Positions 1 to 5,676 of a stretch of 5,736 nt of DNA are shown here, in pieces. Source of the stretch: an uncultured Oscillospiraceae bacterium (GTDB lineage Bacteria; Bacillota; Clostridia; Oscillospirales; Oscillospiraceae); the NCBI GenBank assembly GCA_934590505.1, contig CAKTPC010000128.1, forward strand, positions 1-5,736, written 5' to 3'. Under the pieces are notes generated by a model, which ran no database searches, was not told where the DNA came from, and saw only the letters and a list, made by a program, of their open reading frames with translations. The position numbers were made by a program, and so were the translations under genes. Position 1 is the first letter of the stretch. Every line of letters begins with the position of its first letter.

Positions 1-482
1 GCGTCATAGATGACCTCGCCGTTTTTCTCGATGCGGGTGATGTTGCTGTGGTAGTCCTTTATCTCGACGAGCGCGGTCTGGTCGCCCTTGTTCGCCTCGA
101 TGCGGATATAGAGGTTCGCCACGCCCTCGACGAGCTCGCAGTCGCAGCAGTGATCTGCGACCATCTTGTGCATGAGCGCGATGTCCTCGTCGCTTACGGA
201 GTGGAGCACATCCAGAACTCTGGATGCGTCGCCCCCGATGATGCCGAGCAGAGCGGCAGTGTCAATGCCGCGCGCGCCGCCTGAGTTCGGGACGGTGACG
301 GCCATGACGTTTTTCACGATGTTCCCGCTGCAATATACCGTACAGTGCTCAGGTATGTCACCGAGCACCTCGCGAAGTTTCGCGCCGGCATACGCGATGG
401 CAATGGGCTCGGTACAGCCTGTCGCCATTGTGAGTTCATCATGGAGCAGTTTTACATAGTTGTCGTATACTTTCTTATCCAT
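1..482 (-). CDS. L-cysteine desulfidase / L-serine dehydratase alpha family protein (CyuA/YhaM/CdsB-like), N-terminal part
   Basis: This reading frame starts at ATG 482-480 and stays open to the left edge, giving 160 residues of a protein family that is usually about 430 long. Residues 20-26 read ATGCTEP, the signature of the UPF0597/CyuA (YhaM) and CdsB family. Further on come SGNIVKN (52-58), VTVPNSGG (62-69), a GIIGGDA turn (80-86) and HSNI (145-148), in the family's order. Known members are iron-sulfur enzymes that turn L-cysteine into pyruvate, ammonia and sulfide; the fold is shared with serine dehydratase alpha. Cys23 in GCTEP matches the first [4Fe-4S] ligand of the archaeal enzyme; the other ligands lie beyond the window. 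AGAAGGAG at 490-497 sits 7 bases before the start. It is the last visible gene of the operon, 54 bases after the M20D gene. An unusual HCCDC cluster lies at residues 111-115. The family is secure; cysteine rather than serine as substrate is not proven. Confidence 0.88.
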   Translation of the reverse strand, partial: MDKKVYDNYVKLLHDELTMATGCTEPIAIAYAGAKLREVLGDIPEHCTVYCSGNIVKNVMAVTVPNSGGARGIDTAALLGIIGGDASRVLDVLHSVSDEDIALMHKMVADHCCDCELVEGVANLYIRIEANKGDQTALVEIKDYHSNITRIEKNGEVIYD

Positions 483-536
483 TATGATACTCCTTCTGTC
501 TGTGTGTATTTTTCGGCGTAGTGGGTTATGTTCTGT

Positions 537-1712
537 TTATTTGTTGTTCAGGAAGTCGTAAGCGAACTGAGCGGTGAGAGCGGAGCCGCGCCAGAGGACG
601 GATTCATCGACGGTGTACTTCTCGTTGTGGTTGGTGTAGATGAGTCCCTTTTCGACGTTTCTGGAGCCGATGAAGGCGAAGAACGCGGGGATCTTCTCCA
701 TGAAAAGCGCAAAGTCCTCACTGCCCATGAGAGGCGGCATTTCGTTGTTGATGCCCTCGGGTCCGAAGAGCTTGAGAGCGGCGTTCTGTGCGATCTCGTT
801 GAGCTCGTGATCCTCGTTGATGACGGCGGGGAGCATCGGGCTGAACTCAAGCTCGGCGGTGCAGTCGTGCGCCTCAGCGGTGTTCTTGATGATCTTGTTG
901 AGGTCGGCCTCGAGGTCGTGTCTCAGCTCGCGGGAGTAGGTGCGGATGGTGCCGACGAGCTCGACATCGGGGCAGATGATGTTGTACATGCTGCCGCCGT
1001 GGAACTTGCCGACGGTGACGACGAGAGGATTGACCGGGTTATTCTTGCGGCTGACATAGGTCTGCAGCGCCATGACTATCGCGGAAGCGGCAACGATAGC
1101 ATCATGCCCGTCCTGAGGAGCGGAGCCGTGGGACTGGAGACCCTTGACGCGGATGGTGAAGTTATCGCAGGAGGCCATGCGGTTGCCGGCGGCAACGCAG
1201 ACATAGGGAGCGTCCAGAGTGCCCCAGATATGCTGGCCGAAGATAGCGTCAACACCGTCGAGAATATGATGATCGACATAGTACTTTGCGCCGCAGGCCA
1301 TTTCCTCGCCAGACTGGAGCAGGAACTTGACCTTGCCCTTGAGCTCGTCCTTCTTCTCGAGCAGGATGTGAGCCGCGCCGAGCAGCATGGCCATGTGGTT
1401 ATCGTGGCCGCAGGCGTGCATAACGCCCTCGTTCTGGGAAGCGAACTCAAGGCCGGTGCCCTCCTTGACGGGCAGAGCGTCAATATCGGCGCGCAGCATG
1501 ACGGTGCGGCCGGGCTTGCCGGTGTCAAGAGTGGCGATCAGGCCGGGATAATCGGGGAAGGTCTGGATCTCCATACCCATCTTCTCAAACTCCGCGGCGA
1601 GAGCCTTGGTGGTATCCCACTCCTTGAAGCTGAGCTCGGGATGCGCGTGGAAGTATCTCCTGCGCTCGATGATATAGGGTTCGTACTTTTGTGCCAGAGC
1701 TTTAATGTCCAT
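537..1712 (-). CDS. M20D-family metal-dependent amidohydrolase (copy A)
   Basis: This is a 391-residue cytoplasmic hydrolase without a signal peptide, full length for peptidase family M20, subfamily D (hippurate, IAA-amino acid and N-acetyl-diaminopimelate hydrolases, N-acyl-aminoacylases). Visible motifs are HAHPELS (22-28), RADIDALP (74-81), HACGHDNH (99-106) with metal ligands Cys101 and His103, the Glu136-Glu137 pair (general base and ligand), QHIW with His161, the small dimerisation domain from about 185 to 300 with SHGSAP around His195, and a last ligand candidate His362 in NHNEKY. These enzymes cleave an amide bond to free an amino acid. Two usual signatures are altered: the QP-x-EE stretch reads QSGEE and the C-terminal HSP reads HNE, so its substrate may differ from that of copy B. 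ATG 1712 has an AAAGGAGG site 9 bases upstream. It lies 73 bases after copy B and 54 before the desulfidase-like gene. The exact substrate cannot be read from the sequence. Confidence 0.93.
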   Translation of the reverse strand: MDIKALAQKYEPYIIERRRYFHAHPELSFKEWDTTKALAAEFEKMGMEIQTFPDYPGLIATLDTGKPGRTVMLRADIDALPVKEGTGLEFASQNEGVMHACGHDNHMAMLLGAAHILLEKKDELKGKVKFLLQSGEEMACGAKYYVDHHILDGVDAIFGQHIWGTLDAPYVCVAAGNRMASCDNFTIRVKGLQSHGSAPQDGHDAIVAASAIVMALQTYVSRKNNPVNPLVVTVGKFHGGSMYNIICPDVELVGTIRTYSRELRHDLEADLNKIIKNTAEAHDCTAELEFSPMLPAVINEDHELNEIAQNAALKLFGPEGINNEMPPLMGSEDFALFMEKIPAFFAFIGSRNVEKGLIYTNHNEKYTVDESVLWRGSALTAQFAYDFLNNK

Positions 1713-1752
1713 AAAAGCCCCTCCTTTATAGAATTTCTAATCAAAAGAGAGA

Positions 1753-1775
1753 CGGCACAACTATTCGTTATGCCG
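1753..1775 (-). terminator. Intercistronic hairpin with a U-rich tail between the two M20D genes
   Basis: Eleven bases after the copy B stop codon the minus-strand RNA forms a 9-bp stem (arms 1767-1775 and 1753-1761) around a 5-base loop. One pair is a G-U wobble that would be a mismatch in plus-strand RNA, which suggests selection on the minus-strand transcript. It is followed by the tract TCTCTCTTTT. The U-tract is interrupted, so this is more likely a partial terminator or a 3'-end stabiliser that lowers expression of the next gene than a full stop. Confidence 0.5.
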
Positions 1776-1785
1776 CCCCGTAAGA

Positions 1786-2967
1786 TTACTTATTAAGAAA
1801 GTCTGCTGCTACCTGACAGTACAGACAAGCGCCGTTGAGCAGAGCATCCTCGTCAACCTTAAACTTCGGGCTATGGTGAGCCTGGAAGGTGTCCTTTGCT
1901 TCGCAGCCGCAGCCGACGAGCGCAATAGCCCCCATCTGGTCGGGAGCAGCATCGATGAAGAAGCAGAAGTCCTCGCCGCCGGTGGTCGGGTCGAAGGCGA
2001 TCTTGTAGCTGTCATCGTCGCCGTAGATCTTCTTGCAGGCGCCATCAATGATATCAGCCATGTAGGGATGGTTGACAGTGGGCGTAGTGAGGGTGGTGTA
2101 CTTGGTCTTGTAGGTGCATCTGTATGCTTCGCAGGTGCCCTTTACGATACGCTCGATGCGCTCGGGGAACTCGGCAAAGACCTGCCTGTCGAAGCAGCGG
2201 GTAGTACCGGCGAGGTAGCCGCTGTCGGCAATGACGTTCCAGCGGGTGCCGACGTCCATGCGGCCGACCGTGCAGACGGCGGCATCAATGGGTCTGTACT
2301 CGCGGGAGACGATGGTCTGGAGGGAGTTGACGATAGCAGCACAGCAGGTGACTGCATCATGGCAGTTGTGCGGCTCTGCACCGTGGCCGCCCTTGCCCTG
2401 CACCCAAATCTCGAACTGACCTGCGGAGGCCATTCTCGGGCCGGCCGCGAACGCGACCTTGCCGGTGGGGACCTGAGTCCAGATATGCTGGCCGTAGACA
2501 GCGTCAACGCCTTCCATTGCGCCGTTTTCGATCATGGAGGGAGCACCCTGAGCAGTCTCCTCAGAGGGCTGGAACGCAAGCTTAACGGTGCCGCACAGCT
2601 CGTCCTTGACATCGTTGAGGATGCGGGCGGCGGTGAGCATCATAGCGGTATGGGTGTCATGTCCGCAGGCGTGCATAACGCCGTCGACAGTGGACTTATA
2701 GGGCAGGTCATTCTCCTCAGGGACGGGAAGAGCGTCCATGTCGCCGCGGATGAGAATGGTCTTGCCGGGCTTGCCGCCCTTTATGGTGGCCAGTACGCCG
2801 GTCTCAAGACCGCACTGTACGTAAGGCACGCCTATCTTATCAAGTTCGGACTGGACGAACTTGCTGGTTTCATATTCCTTGGTGCTGAGTTCGGGGTGCA
2901 TGTGGAGGTATCTGCGGGTCTCAATGATGTAGTCGCTGTACTTCTGAGCAGTTTCCTTGATGTTCAT
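1786..2967 (-). CDS. M20D-family metal-dependent amidohydrolase (copy B)
   Basis: This 393-residue protein is a canonical member of peptidase M20D, predicted to be cytoplasmic. It shows HMHPELS (22-28), RGDMDALPVPEE (74-85), HACGHDTH (99-106) with ligands Cys101 and His103, FQPSEE (132-137), QHIW with His161, the dimerisation-domain GGHGAEPH around His195, TGGEDF near 330-335, and HHSPKF with His365. The reaction expected from the family is hydrolysis of N-acyl-amino acids, amino-acid conjugates or dipeptides. It aligns without gaps with copy A over roughly the first 200 residues, so the two look like diverged tandem duplicates. Here the active-site signatures follow the family consensus. The start ATG 2967 has an AAGGAAGG site 7 bases upstream, weaker than those of its neighbours. 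It follows the transporter after a 118-base gap holding two GC-rich hairpins. Substrate is unknown; linkage to the transporter implies an imported compound. Confidence 0.95.
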   Translation of the reverse strand: MNIKETAQKYSDYIIETRRYLHMHPELSTKEYETSKFVQSELDKIGVPYVQCGLETGVLATIKGGKPGKTILIRGDMDALPVPEENDLPYKSTVDGVMHACGHDTHTAMMLTAARILNDVKDELCGTVKLAFQPSEETAQGAPSMIENGAMEGVDAVYGQHIWTQVPTGKVAFAAGPRMASAGQFEIWVQGKGGHGAEPHNCHDAVTCCAAIVNSLQTIVSREYRPIDAAVCTVGRMDVGTRWNVIADSGYLAGTTRCFDRQVFAEFPERIERIVKGTCEAYRCTYKTKYTTLTTPTVNHPYMADIIDGACKKIYGDDDSYKIAFDPTTGGEDFCFFIDAAPDQMGAIALVGCGCEAKDTFQAHHSPKFKVDEDALLNGACLYCQVAADFLNK

Positions 2968-2985
2968 AATATGCCCTTCCTTTTC

Positions 2986-3001
2986 CGCCGCGTGCGCGGC
3001 G
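2986..3001 (-). repeat. GC-rich palindrome just upstream of the copy B ribosome binding site
   Basis: CGCCGCG-TG-CGCGGCG is a 7-bp inverted repeat with a 2-base centre (as RNA, 6 bp with a 4-base loop). It ends only 3 bases before the AAGGAAGG site of the M20D gene. As an RNA hairpin it could protect the message 5' end after cleavage or limit ribosome access. Function is inference only. Confidence 0.45.
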
Positions 3002-3028
3002 TCATTGCAGATGAAAAAATGCTGCTTA

Positions 3029-3062
3029 GGCTGCGCCGCATATCTGCATACGCGGCGCAGCC
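3029..3062 (-). terminator. Strong 15-bp stem-loop after the transporter gene
   Basis: The minus-strand RNA of 3062-3029 folds into a 15-bp stem (arms 3048-3062 and 3029-3043) with a GCAG tetraloop. Eleven outer pairs are perfect and nearly all G-C; the twelfth is a G-U wobble that is a mismatch in the opposite strand. It begins 23 bases after the transporter stop codon. A run of six U follows at 3019-3014, but only after a 9-base spacer, so it does not fit a classical intrinsic terminator. It may give partial termination or stabilise the 3' end of the transporter message. No promoter is visible between it and the next gene, so readthrough is expected. Confidence 0.55.
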
Positions 3063-3085
3063 GTTAAACTAAGTAGAATACCGAA

Positions 3086-4309
3086 TCAGAACAGGTTGGT
3101 GAACAGGCCTGCGATGATAACGGAGGTGATAGTGACGGTGGTGAAGCCGCCGACGATCATGCTGGGGTACATTTCGCCCATGAGGTAATCGAACTCTTCC
3201 TTGGTCTCGCCCAGAGCCTTGCAGGTGTTCTCGGTGATGATGGCATTGGGGGGGAAGCCGTAGAGAGCGGTCAGGCCGTTTGCCAGAGCGAGGCAGAAGT
3301 CGATCTTGAGGAGCTTTGCAGCGATGAACTCAAAGATAGCCATGCCGATAACACCGACAACGATGAGGAGGAGCATCGGGCCGATAACGGAACCGAGCAT
3401 CTCGGGGGTAGCGGTCTTCAGACCGTCGAAAACGTACATCATCAGAGCGAACATAACGATGCCGTAGGAGTTGGCCTTATTGAGGGAGTTGACATCCAGG
3501 AAGCCAATGGTGGTGCCGATAACGCCGAGGATCAGAGCCCAGACAGCGCCGGAGATCTTGCCGATGCCGGGGAATGCGATGGTGCCGAGCATGGTTGCGA
3601 ACCAAGCAACGATACCGAGCTTGAGGAAGATCATAACAGGGCCGTTCCACTTCTCAGGCAGCTCGGGGATGAGCTTCTTCTTTGCCTTGTTTGCAGTGCC
3701 GGCTTCGAGCTCGTTTGCCTTCTCGACTGCGTTGACCTCAGCTGCATCGCTGGTCTTAACATCGCCGGAGCGGAACTTCTTGAGGAGCTTCTTGCCTTCG
3801 AGCTGGAGGCAGAGAGCGGTGAGGGGGTAGCCTGCAAAGCCCTGCACGCAGTACATGGCTATTGCAAAGAGAGCTGCGGCCTCGAGACCCTTCTCGGCTG
3901 CGGCAGTCTGCATGGTGACAGCTGCGACGATGCCGCCGGTGAGAGGAGGCAGACCAGCAACGACGAATTCCCTACCAATGAGGGGAATGCAGACGAGCCA
4001 GCAGGCGAGGCACATACCCGCCAGACCAGCAAGGCAGACGACGATGGTCTTCCACTGTTCACCCAGCTGCTTGAGGCTGATGATGGTGCCCATGTGGGTG
4101 ATGAGCAGATAGATGCCGATGGTGCTGCCGAATGGGATCAGCTTGGAGTCGGAAATAAGCTCCGCAGGCAGAACTGTCCAATAACCAATCAGCAGAACGA
4201 TCGCCGTGACAAACACGGAGGGGACCCATGCCTTGGTCAGGATGGACACTGCATCGCCTATCAGGTAGGCTACGGCGCACAGAACGAACGCCAGTGCAAA
4301 GTTGTACAT
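3086..4309 (-). CDS. Polytopic membrane transporter, probably a GltS-like two-repeat symporter
   Basis: This 407-residue protein is dominated by hydrophobic helices: about 2-24, 29-48, 57-76, 86-112, 117-138 and 143-166 in the first half, then about 224-246, 252-271, 282-294, 305-331, 335-356 and 381-404. A charged loop at about 170-222 (GKKLLKKF, a KAKKK stretch) splits the halves and is probably cytoplasmic. Each half has a similar glycine-rich stretch: GLPPLTGG at 119-126 and GLTALYGF at 345-352. Two related halves joined by a central loop recall glutamate/sodium (ESS) and 2-hydroxycarboxylate secondary transporters, but I cannot assign a named family from motifs. It is the first gene of the operon, with AAAGGAGG 8 bases before ATG 4309 and a consensus promoter upstream. 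Its neighbours suggest the cargo is an N-acyl or peptide conjugate, or the amino acid released from one. Membrane transport is well supported; ion coupling and substrate are inference. Confidence 0.75.
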   Translation of the reverse strand: MYNFALAFVLCAVAYLIGDAVSILTKAWVPSVFVTAIVLLIGYWTVLPAELISDSKLIPFGSTIGIYLLITHMGTIISLKQLGEQWKTIVVCLAGLAGMCLACWLVCIPLIGREFVVAGLPPLTGGIVAAVTMQTAAAEKGLEAAALFAIAMYCVQGFAGYPLTALCLQLEGKKLLKKFRSGDVKTSDAAEVNAVEKANELEAGTANKAKKKLIPELPEKWNGPVMIFLKLGIVAWFATMLGTIAFPGIGKISGAVWALILGVIGTTIGFLDVNSLNKANSYGIVMFALMMYVFDGLKTATPEMLGSVIGPMLLLIVVGVIGMAIFEFIAAKLLKIDFCLALANGLTALYGFPPNAIITENTCKALGETKEEFDYLMGEMYPSMIVGGFTTVTITSVIIAGLFTNLF

Positions 4310-4384
4310 ATATTGTTCCTCCTTTTTCTCTTTATTTATTCTACGTCGGCAGACGTGCCGTACCGTATGAATAAATATGTTGGT

Positions 4385-4413
4385 ATTATAACAACTGCCA
4401 GCAGTAATGTCAA
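4385..4413 (-). promoter_or_regulatory. Consensus sigma-A promoter for the transporter operon
   Basis: On the minus strand TTGACA (4413-4408) is followed by exactly 17 bases and TATAAT (4390-4385), a full match to the housekeeping consensus with ideal spacing. The start of transcription should be near 4378, giving a 5' untranslated region of about 69 bases before the transporter ATG at 4309. That leader has a small 5-bp hairpin (4347-4360) but no riboswitch that I recognise. No other good promoter is visible to the left, so it probably serves the whole operon. Confidence 0.85.
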
Positions 4414-4561
4414 GGACTTCAGCAATTTAAAGTGCAAATTTTTTAAGGATTTTCGACATGATAAAAGCTAATGACCGTCGCGCGCATCTGTAATGTAAAC
4501 CGGTTTCTCAGTTTAGTATGCATATTATCAGGATCGTCCCTGAGTTTATTCGCTTTAGACC
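4414..4561. other. Non-coding upstream region with a small palindrome
   Basis: This AT-rich stretch lies upstream of the operon promoter and holds no convincing gene. AAACCGGTTT at 4497-4506 is a perfect 10-bp palindrome about 84 bases upstream of the -35 box, a possible but unproven regulator site. CTCAG at 4507-4511 and CTGAG at 4540-4544 can also pair. Nothing else stands out. Confidence 0.35.
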
Positions 4562-4588
4562 TTGACAGACATAGAATTTTTGTATAAT
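4562..4588 (+). promoter_or_regulatory. Candidate plus-strand promoter facing the rplL terminator
   Basis: TTGACA (4562-4567) and TATAAT (4583-4588) both match the consensus exactly, with a 15-base spacer, shorter than the usual 17. Transcription would start near 4595 and run into the hairpin at 4617-4653, giving an RNA of about 60 bases. An RBS-like AGGTGGAGG follows at 4604-4612, but no start codon comes after it. It may be a chance match in AT-rich DNA or a short RNA promoter. Confidence 0.4.
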
Positions 4589-4616
4589 TATTTATTCTTT
4601 AACAGGTGGAGGTATA

Positions 4617-4653
4617 ATAAAATACCGTCTGCCATAGGCAGACGGTATTTTAT
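4617..4653 (-). terminator. Intrinsic terminator of rplJ-rplL, possibly bidirectional
   Basis: A perfect 17-bp stem (arms 4617-4633 and 4637-4653) with a 3-base loop begins 14 bases after the rplL stop codon. The GC-rich core CCGTCTGCC/GGCAGACGG is flanked by AAAATA and TATTTT, so minus-strand RNA ends in a U-rich UAUUUUAUU tail. The symmetry means it can also stop plus-strand transcription from the candidate promoter at 4562-4588. Confidence 0.9.
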
Positions 4654-4667
4654 AAGACAGTAATAAA

Positions 4668-5036
4668 TTACTTGATCTCGACGGTTGCGCCGACGGCCTC
4701 GAGCTGAGCCTTGAGAGCCTCTGCGTCTTCCTTGGAGATGCCTTCCTTGACCTTTGCGGGGACGGCTTCGACCATTGCCTTTGCCTCTGCGAGGCCGAGA
4801 CCGGTGATACCGCGGATCTCCTTGATGACCTTGATCTTCTCTGCGCCGAAAGCGGTCATGACAACGTCAAACTCGGTCTTTTCTTCGACAGCGGGGCCGG
4901 CAGCAACTGCGGGGCCGGCAGCGACGGCAGCGGCGGAAACACCGAAGGTGTCCTCCAGAGCATGTACGAGCTCGCTGAGCTCAAGAACGGTAAGGCCTTT
5001 GATCTCTTCGATCATGGCAGTGATTTTTTCACTCAT
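4668..5036 (-). CDS. rplL: 50S ribosomal protein L7/L12
   Basis: This 122-residue protein is the stalk protein of the large ribosomal subunit, where dimers on L10 recruit and stimulate the translation GTPases. The N-terminal dimerisation and L10-binding part (about 1-32, with LTVLELSELVHALE) is followed by an Ala/Gly/Pro/Val hinge that carries a repeated AGPAVA unit. The conserved C-terminal domain runs from about residue 53, including EFDVVM, KIKVIKEIR and GLGLAEAKAMVE, and ends in VEIK. The length is typical. I place the start at ATG 5036, not at the in-frame ATG 5051, because GGAGG at 5045-5049 sits 8 bases before 5036 and would otherwise be translated. It lies 35 bases after rplJ and shares its leader and terminator. 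Confidence 0.98.
   Translation of the reverse strand: MSEKITAMIEEIKGLTVLELSELVHALEDTFGVSAAAVAAGPAVAAGPAVEEKTEFDVVMTAFGAEKIKVIKEIRGITGLGLAEAKAMVEAVPAKVKEGISKEDAEALKAQLEAVGATVEIK
4891..4926 (-). repeat. 18-base tandem duplication in the rplL hinge
   Basis: Two adjacent 18-base units (4891-4908 and 4909-4926) differ at only two positions and encode a doubled AGPAVA-type segment. They fall in the flexible hinge of L7/L12, where length and composition vary naturally between species, so the reading frame and both folded domains are untouched. Confidence 0.8.
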
Positions 5037-5044
5037 TGTAATTT

Positions 5045-5049
5045 CCTCC
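5045..5049 (-). promoter_or_regulatory. Shine-Dalgarno site that fixes the rplL start
   Basis: GGAGG on the minus strand lies 8 bases before ATG 5036. Because it overlaps the codons after the alternative ATG at 5051, it supports the shorter protein beginning MSEKITAM. Confidence 0.85.
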
Positions 5050-5071
5050 ATTAATTATTTGTGCAGCCTGA

Positions 5072-5608
5072 TTATTCAGCTGCGGCTTCAGCAGCGCCGG
5101 ACTCGATAGAGCCGCCCTTCTGCTCGAGAATCTGACCGAGACAAACGGCCAGGCCGGTGATGGGTGCGATCATGGTGCCCAGAACCTTGGAATACAGAGC
5201 ATCCTTGGAGGGCAGAGAAGACATTTCGGCTATCTCAGCGTCGGTAAGGATCTTGCCCTCCATGAAGGCAGCCTTGACGTTGAAACGGTCGCCCAGCTTC
5301 TTGCTGTAATCATTGATGATACGGAAAGGAGCGATGGGGTCATTCTCAGCGGTGGCCAGAGAAGTGGTGCCGTTGAGGACGTGGTCGAGACCGCTCATCC
5401 CCAGCTTGTCCAGAGCCTTTCTGGTCAGGGTGTTCTTGACAACAGTGTAGTTGACCTCGTCCTTGCGCAGCTCGGTGCGGAGTGCGGTGTCCTCAGAAAC
5501 GGTGATTCCCTTGTAATCGACCAGGATACCGGCGCTTGCGCCCTTGATGCGTTCAGCCAGAGCATCGACTATCGCCTGCTTTTCGCTAAGAACCTTTGCA
5601 TTTGGCAT
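5072..5608 (-). CDS. rplJ: 50S ribosomal protein L10
   Basis: This 178-residue protein anchors L7/L12 dimers to 23S rRNA and forms the base of the ribosomal stalk. It begins MPNAKVLSEKQAIVDALAE, then GILVDYKGITV (rRNA/L11-binding domain), NYTVVKNTLTRKAL, GTTSLATAEND-type motifs and the C-terminal helix that carries L12 dimers, ending in an Ala/Glu-rich tail. The length is normal for the family. The frame is open upstream to GTG 5626, but GGAGG at 5620-5624 sits 11 bases before ATG 5608 and would be translated from there, so ATG 5608 is chosen; the MPNAK start also matches other Firmicutes. It is probably autoregulated through the leader upstream: in Bacillus subtilis the L10-L12 complex binds this leader and promotes termination. 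Confidence 0.98.
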   Translation of the reverse strand: MPNAKVLSEKQAIVDALAERIKGASAGILVDYKGITVSEDTALRTELRKDEVNYTVVKNTLTRKALDKLGMSGLDHVLNGTTSLATAENDPIAPFRIINDYSKKLGDRFNVKAAFMEGKILTDAEIAEMSSLPSKDALYSKVLGTMIAPITGLAVCLGQILEQKGGSIESGAAEAAAE

Positions 5609-5619
5609 ATTGTGTTTCA

Positions 5620-5624
5620 CCTCC
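5620..5624 (-). promoter_or_regulatory. Shine-Dalgarno site that fixes the rplJ start
   Basis: GGAGG on the minus strand lies 11 bases (9 from the extended GGAGGTG) before ATG 5608. It overlaps the first codons of the longer GTG-started frame and therefore argues against that start. Confidence 0.85.
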
Positions 5625-5644
5625 ACGCGAATGATGGCACGCCC

Positions 5645-5676
5645 AAAAAGAAAACCCCTGCGTCAAGACGCAAGGG
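5645..5676 (-). terminator. Attenuator terminator in the L10 leader
   Basis: Arms 5667-5676 and 5655-5664 form a 10-bp GC-rich stem with one G-U wobble, immediately followed by TTTTCTTTTT (5654-5645). It is a textbook intrinsic terminator placed 36 bases before the rplJ start codon, so it must be bypassed for the operon to be expressed. Confidence 0.88.

Noticed and set aside
1720..1745. TATAAA-like box before M20D copy A as an internal promoter
   Set aside because: No -35 box at a suitable distance, and the box overlaps the ribosome binding site region.
528..1796. Long plus-strand open frame (422 codons) opposite M20D copy A
   Set aside because: It is antisense to a gene with full family motifs, its translation is low-complexity Val/Asp/Glu/Gly-rich with no recognisable domain, and it reflects codon bias of the real strand.
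1873..3072. Long plus-strand open frame (399 codons) opposite M20D copy B
   Set aside because: Same pattern: antisense to a clear gene, with no motif in its product.
4310..4378. Riboswitch or T-box in the transporter leader
   Set aside because: The leader is only about 69 bases, with one 5-bp hairpin, no T-box sequence, no S-box motif and no terminator.
4094..4471. Plus-strand open frame overlapping the transporter start and its promoter
   Set aside because: It covers the transporter 5' end in antisense, its product has no family features, and it would run through the minus-strand promoter.
4443..4523. Small minus-strand frame of 26 codons in the intergenic gap
   Set aside because: No ribosome binding site near its ATG and no promoter visible upstream; the product has no features.
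5037..5051. ATG-started N-terminal extension of rplL
   Set aside because: It would translate the Shine-Dalgarno GGAGG at 5045-5049; MSEKI at 5036 fits the family.
4711..5109. Plus-strand open frame opposite rplL
   Set aside because: It is a shadow of rplL, Ser/Ala-rich from the reverse complement.
5609..5626. GTG-started N-terminal extension of rplJ
   Set aside because: It would translate the Shine-Dalgarno GGAGG; the family start is MPNAK at 5608.
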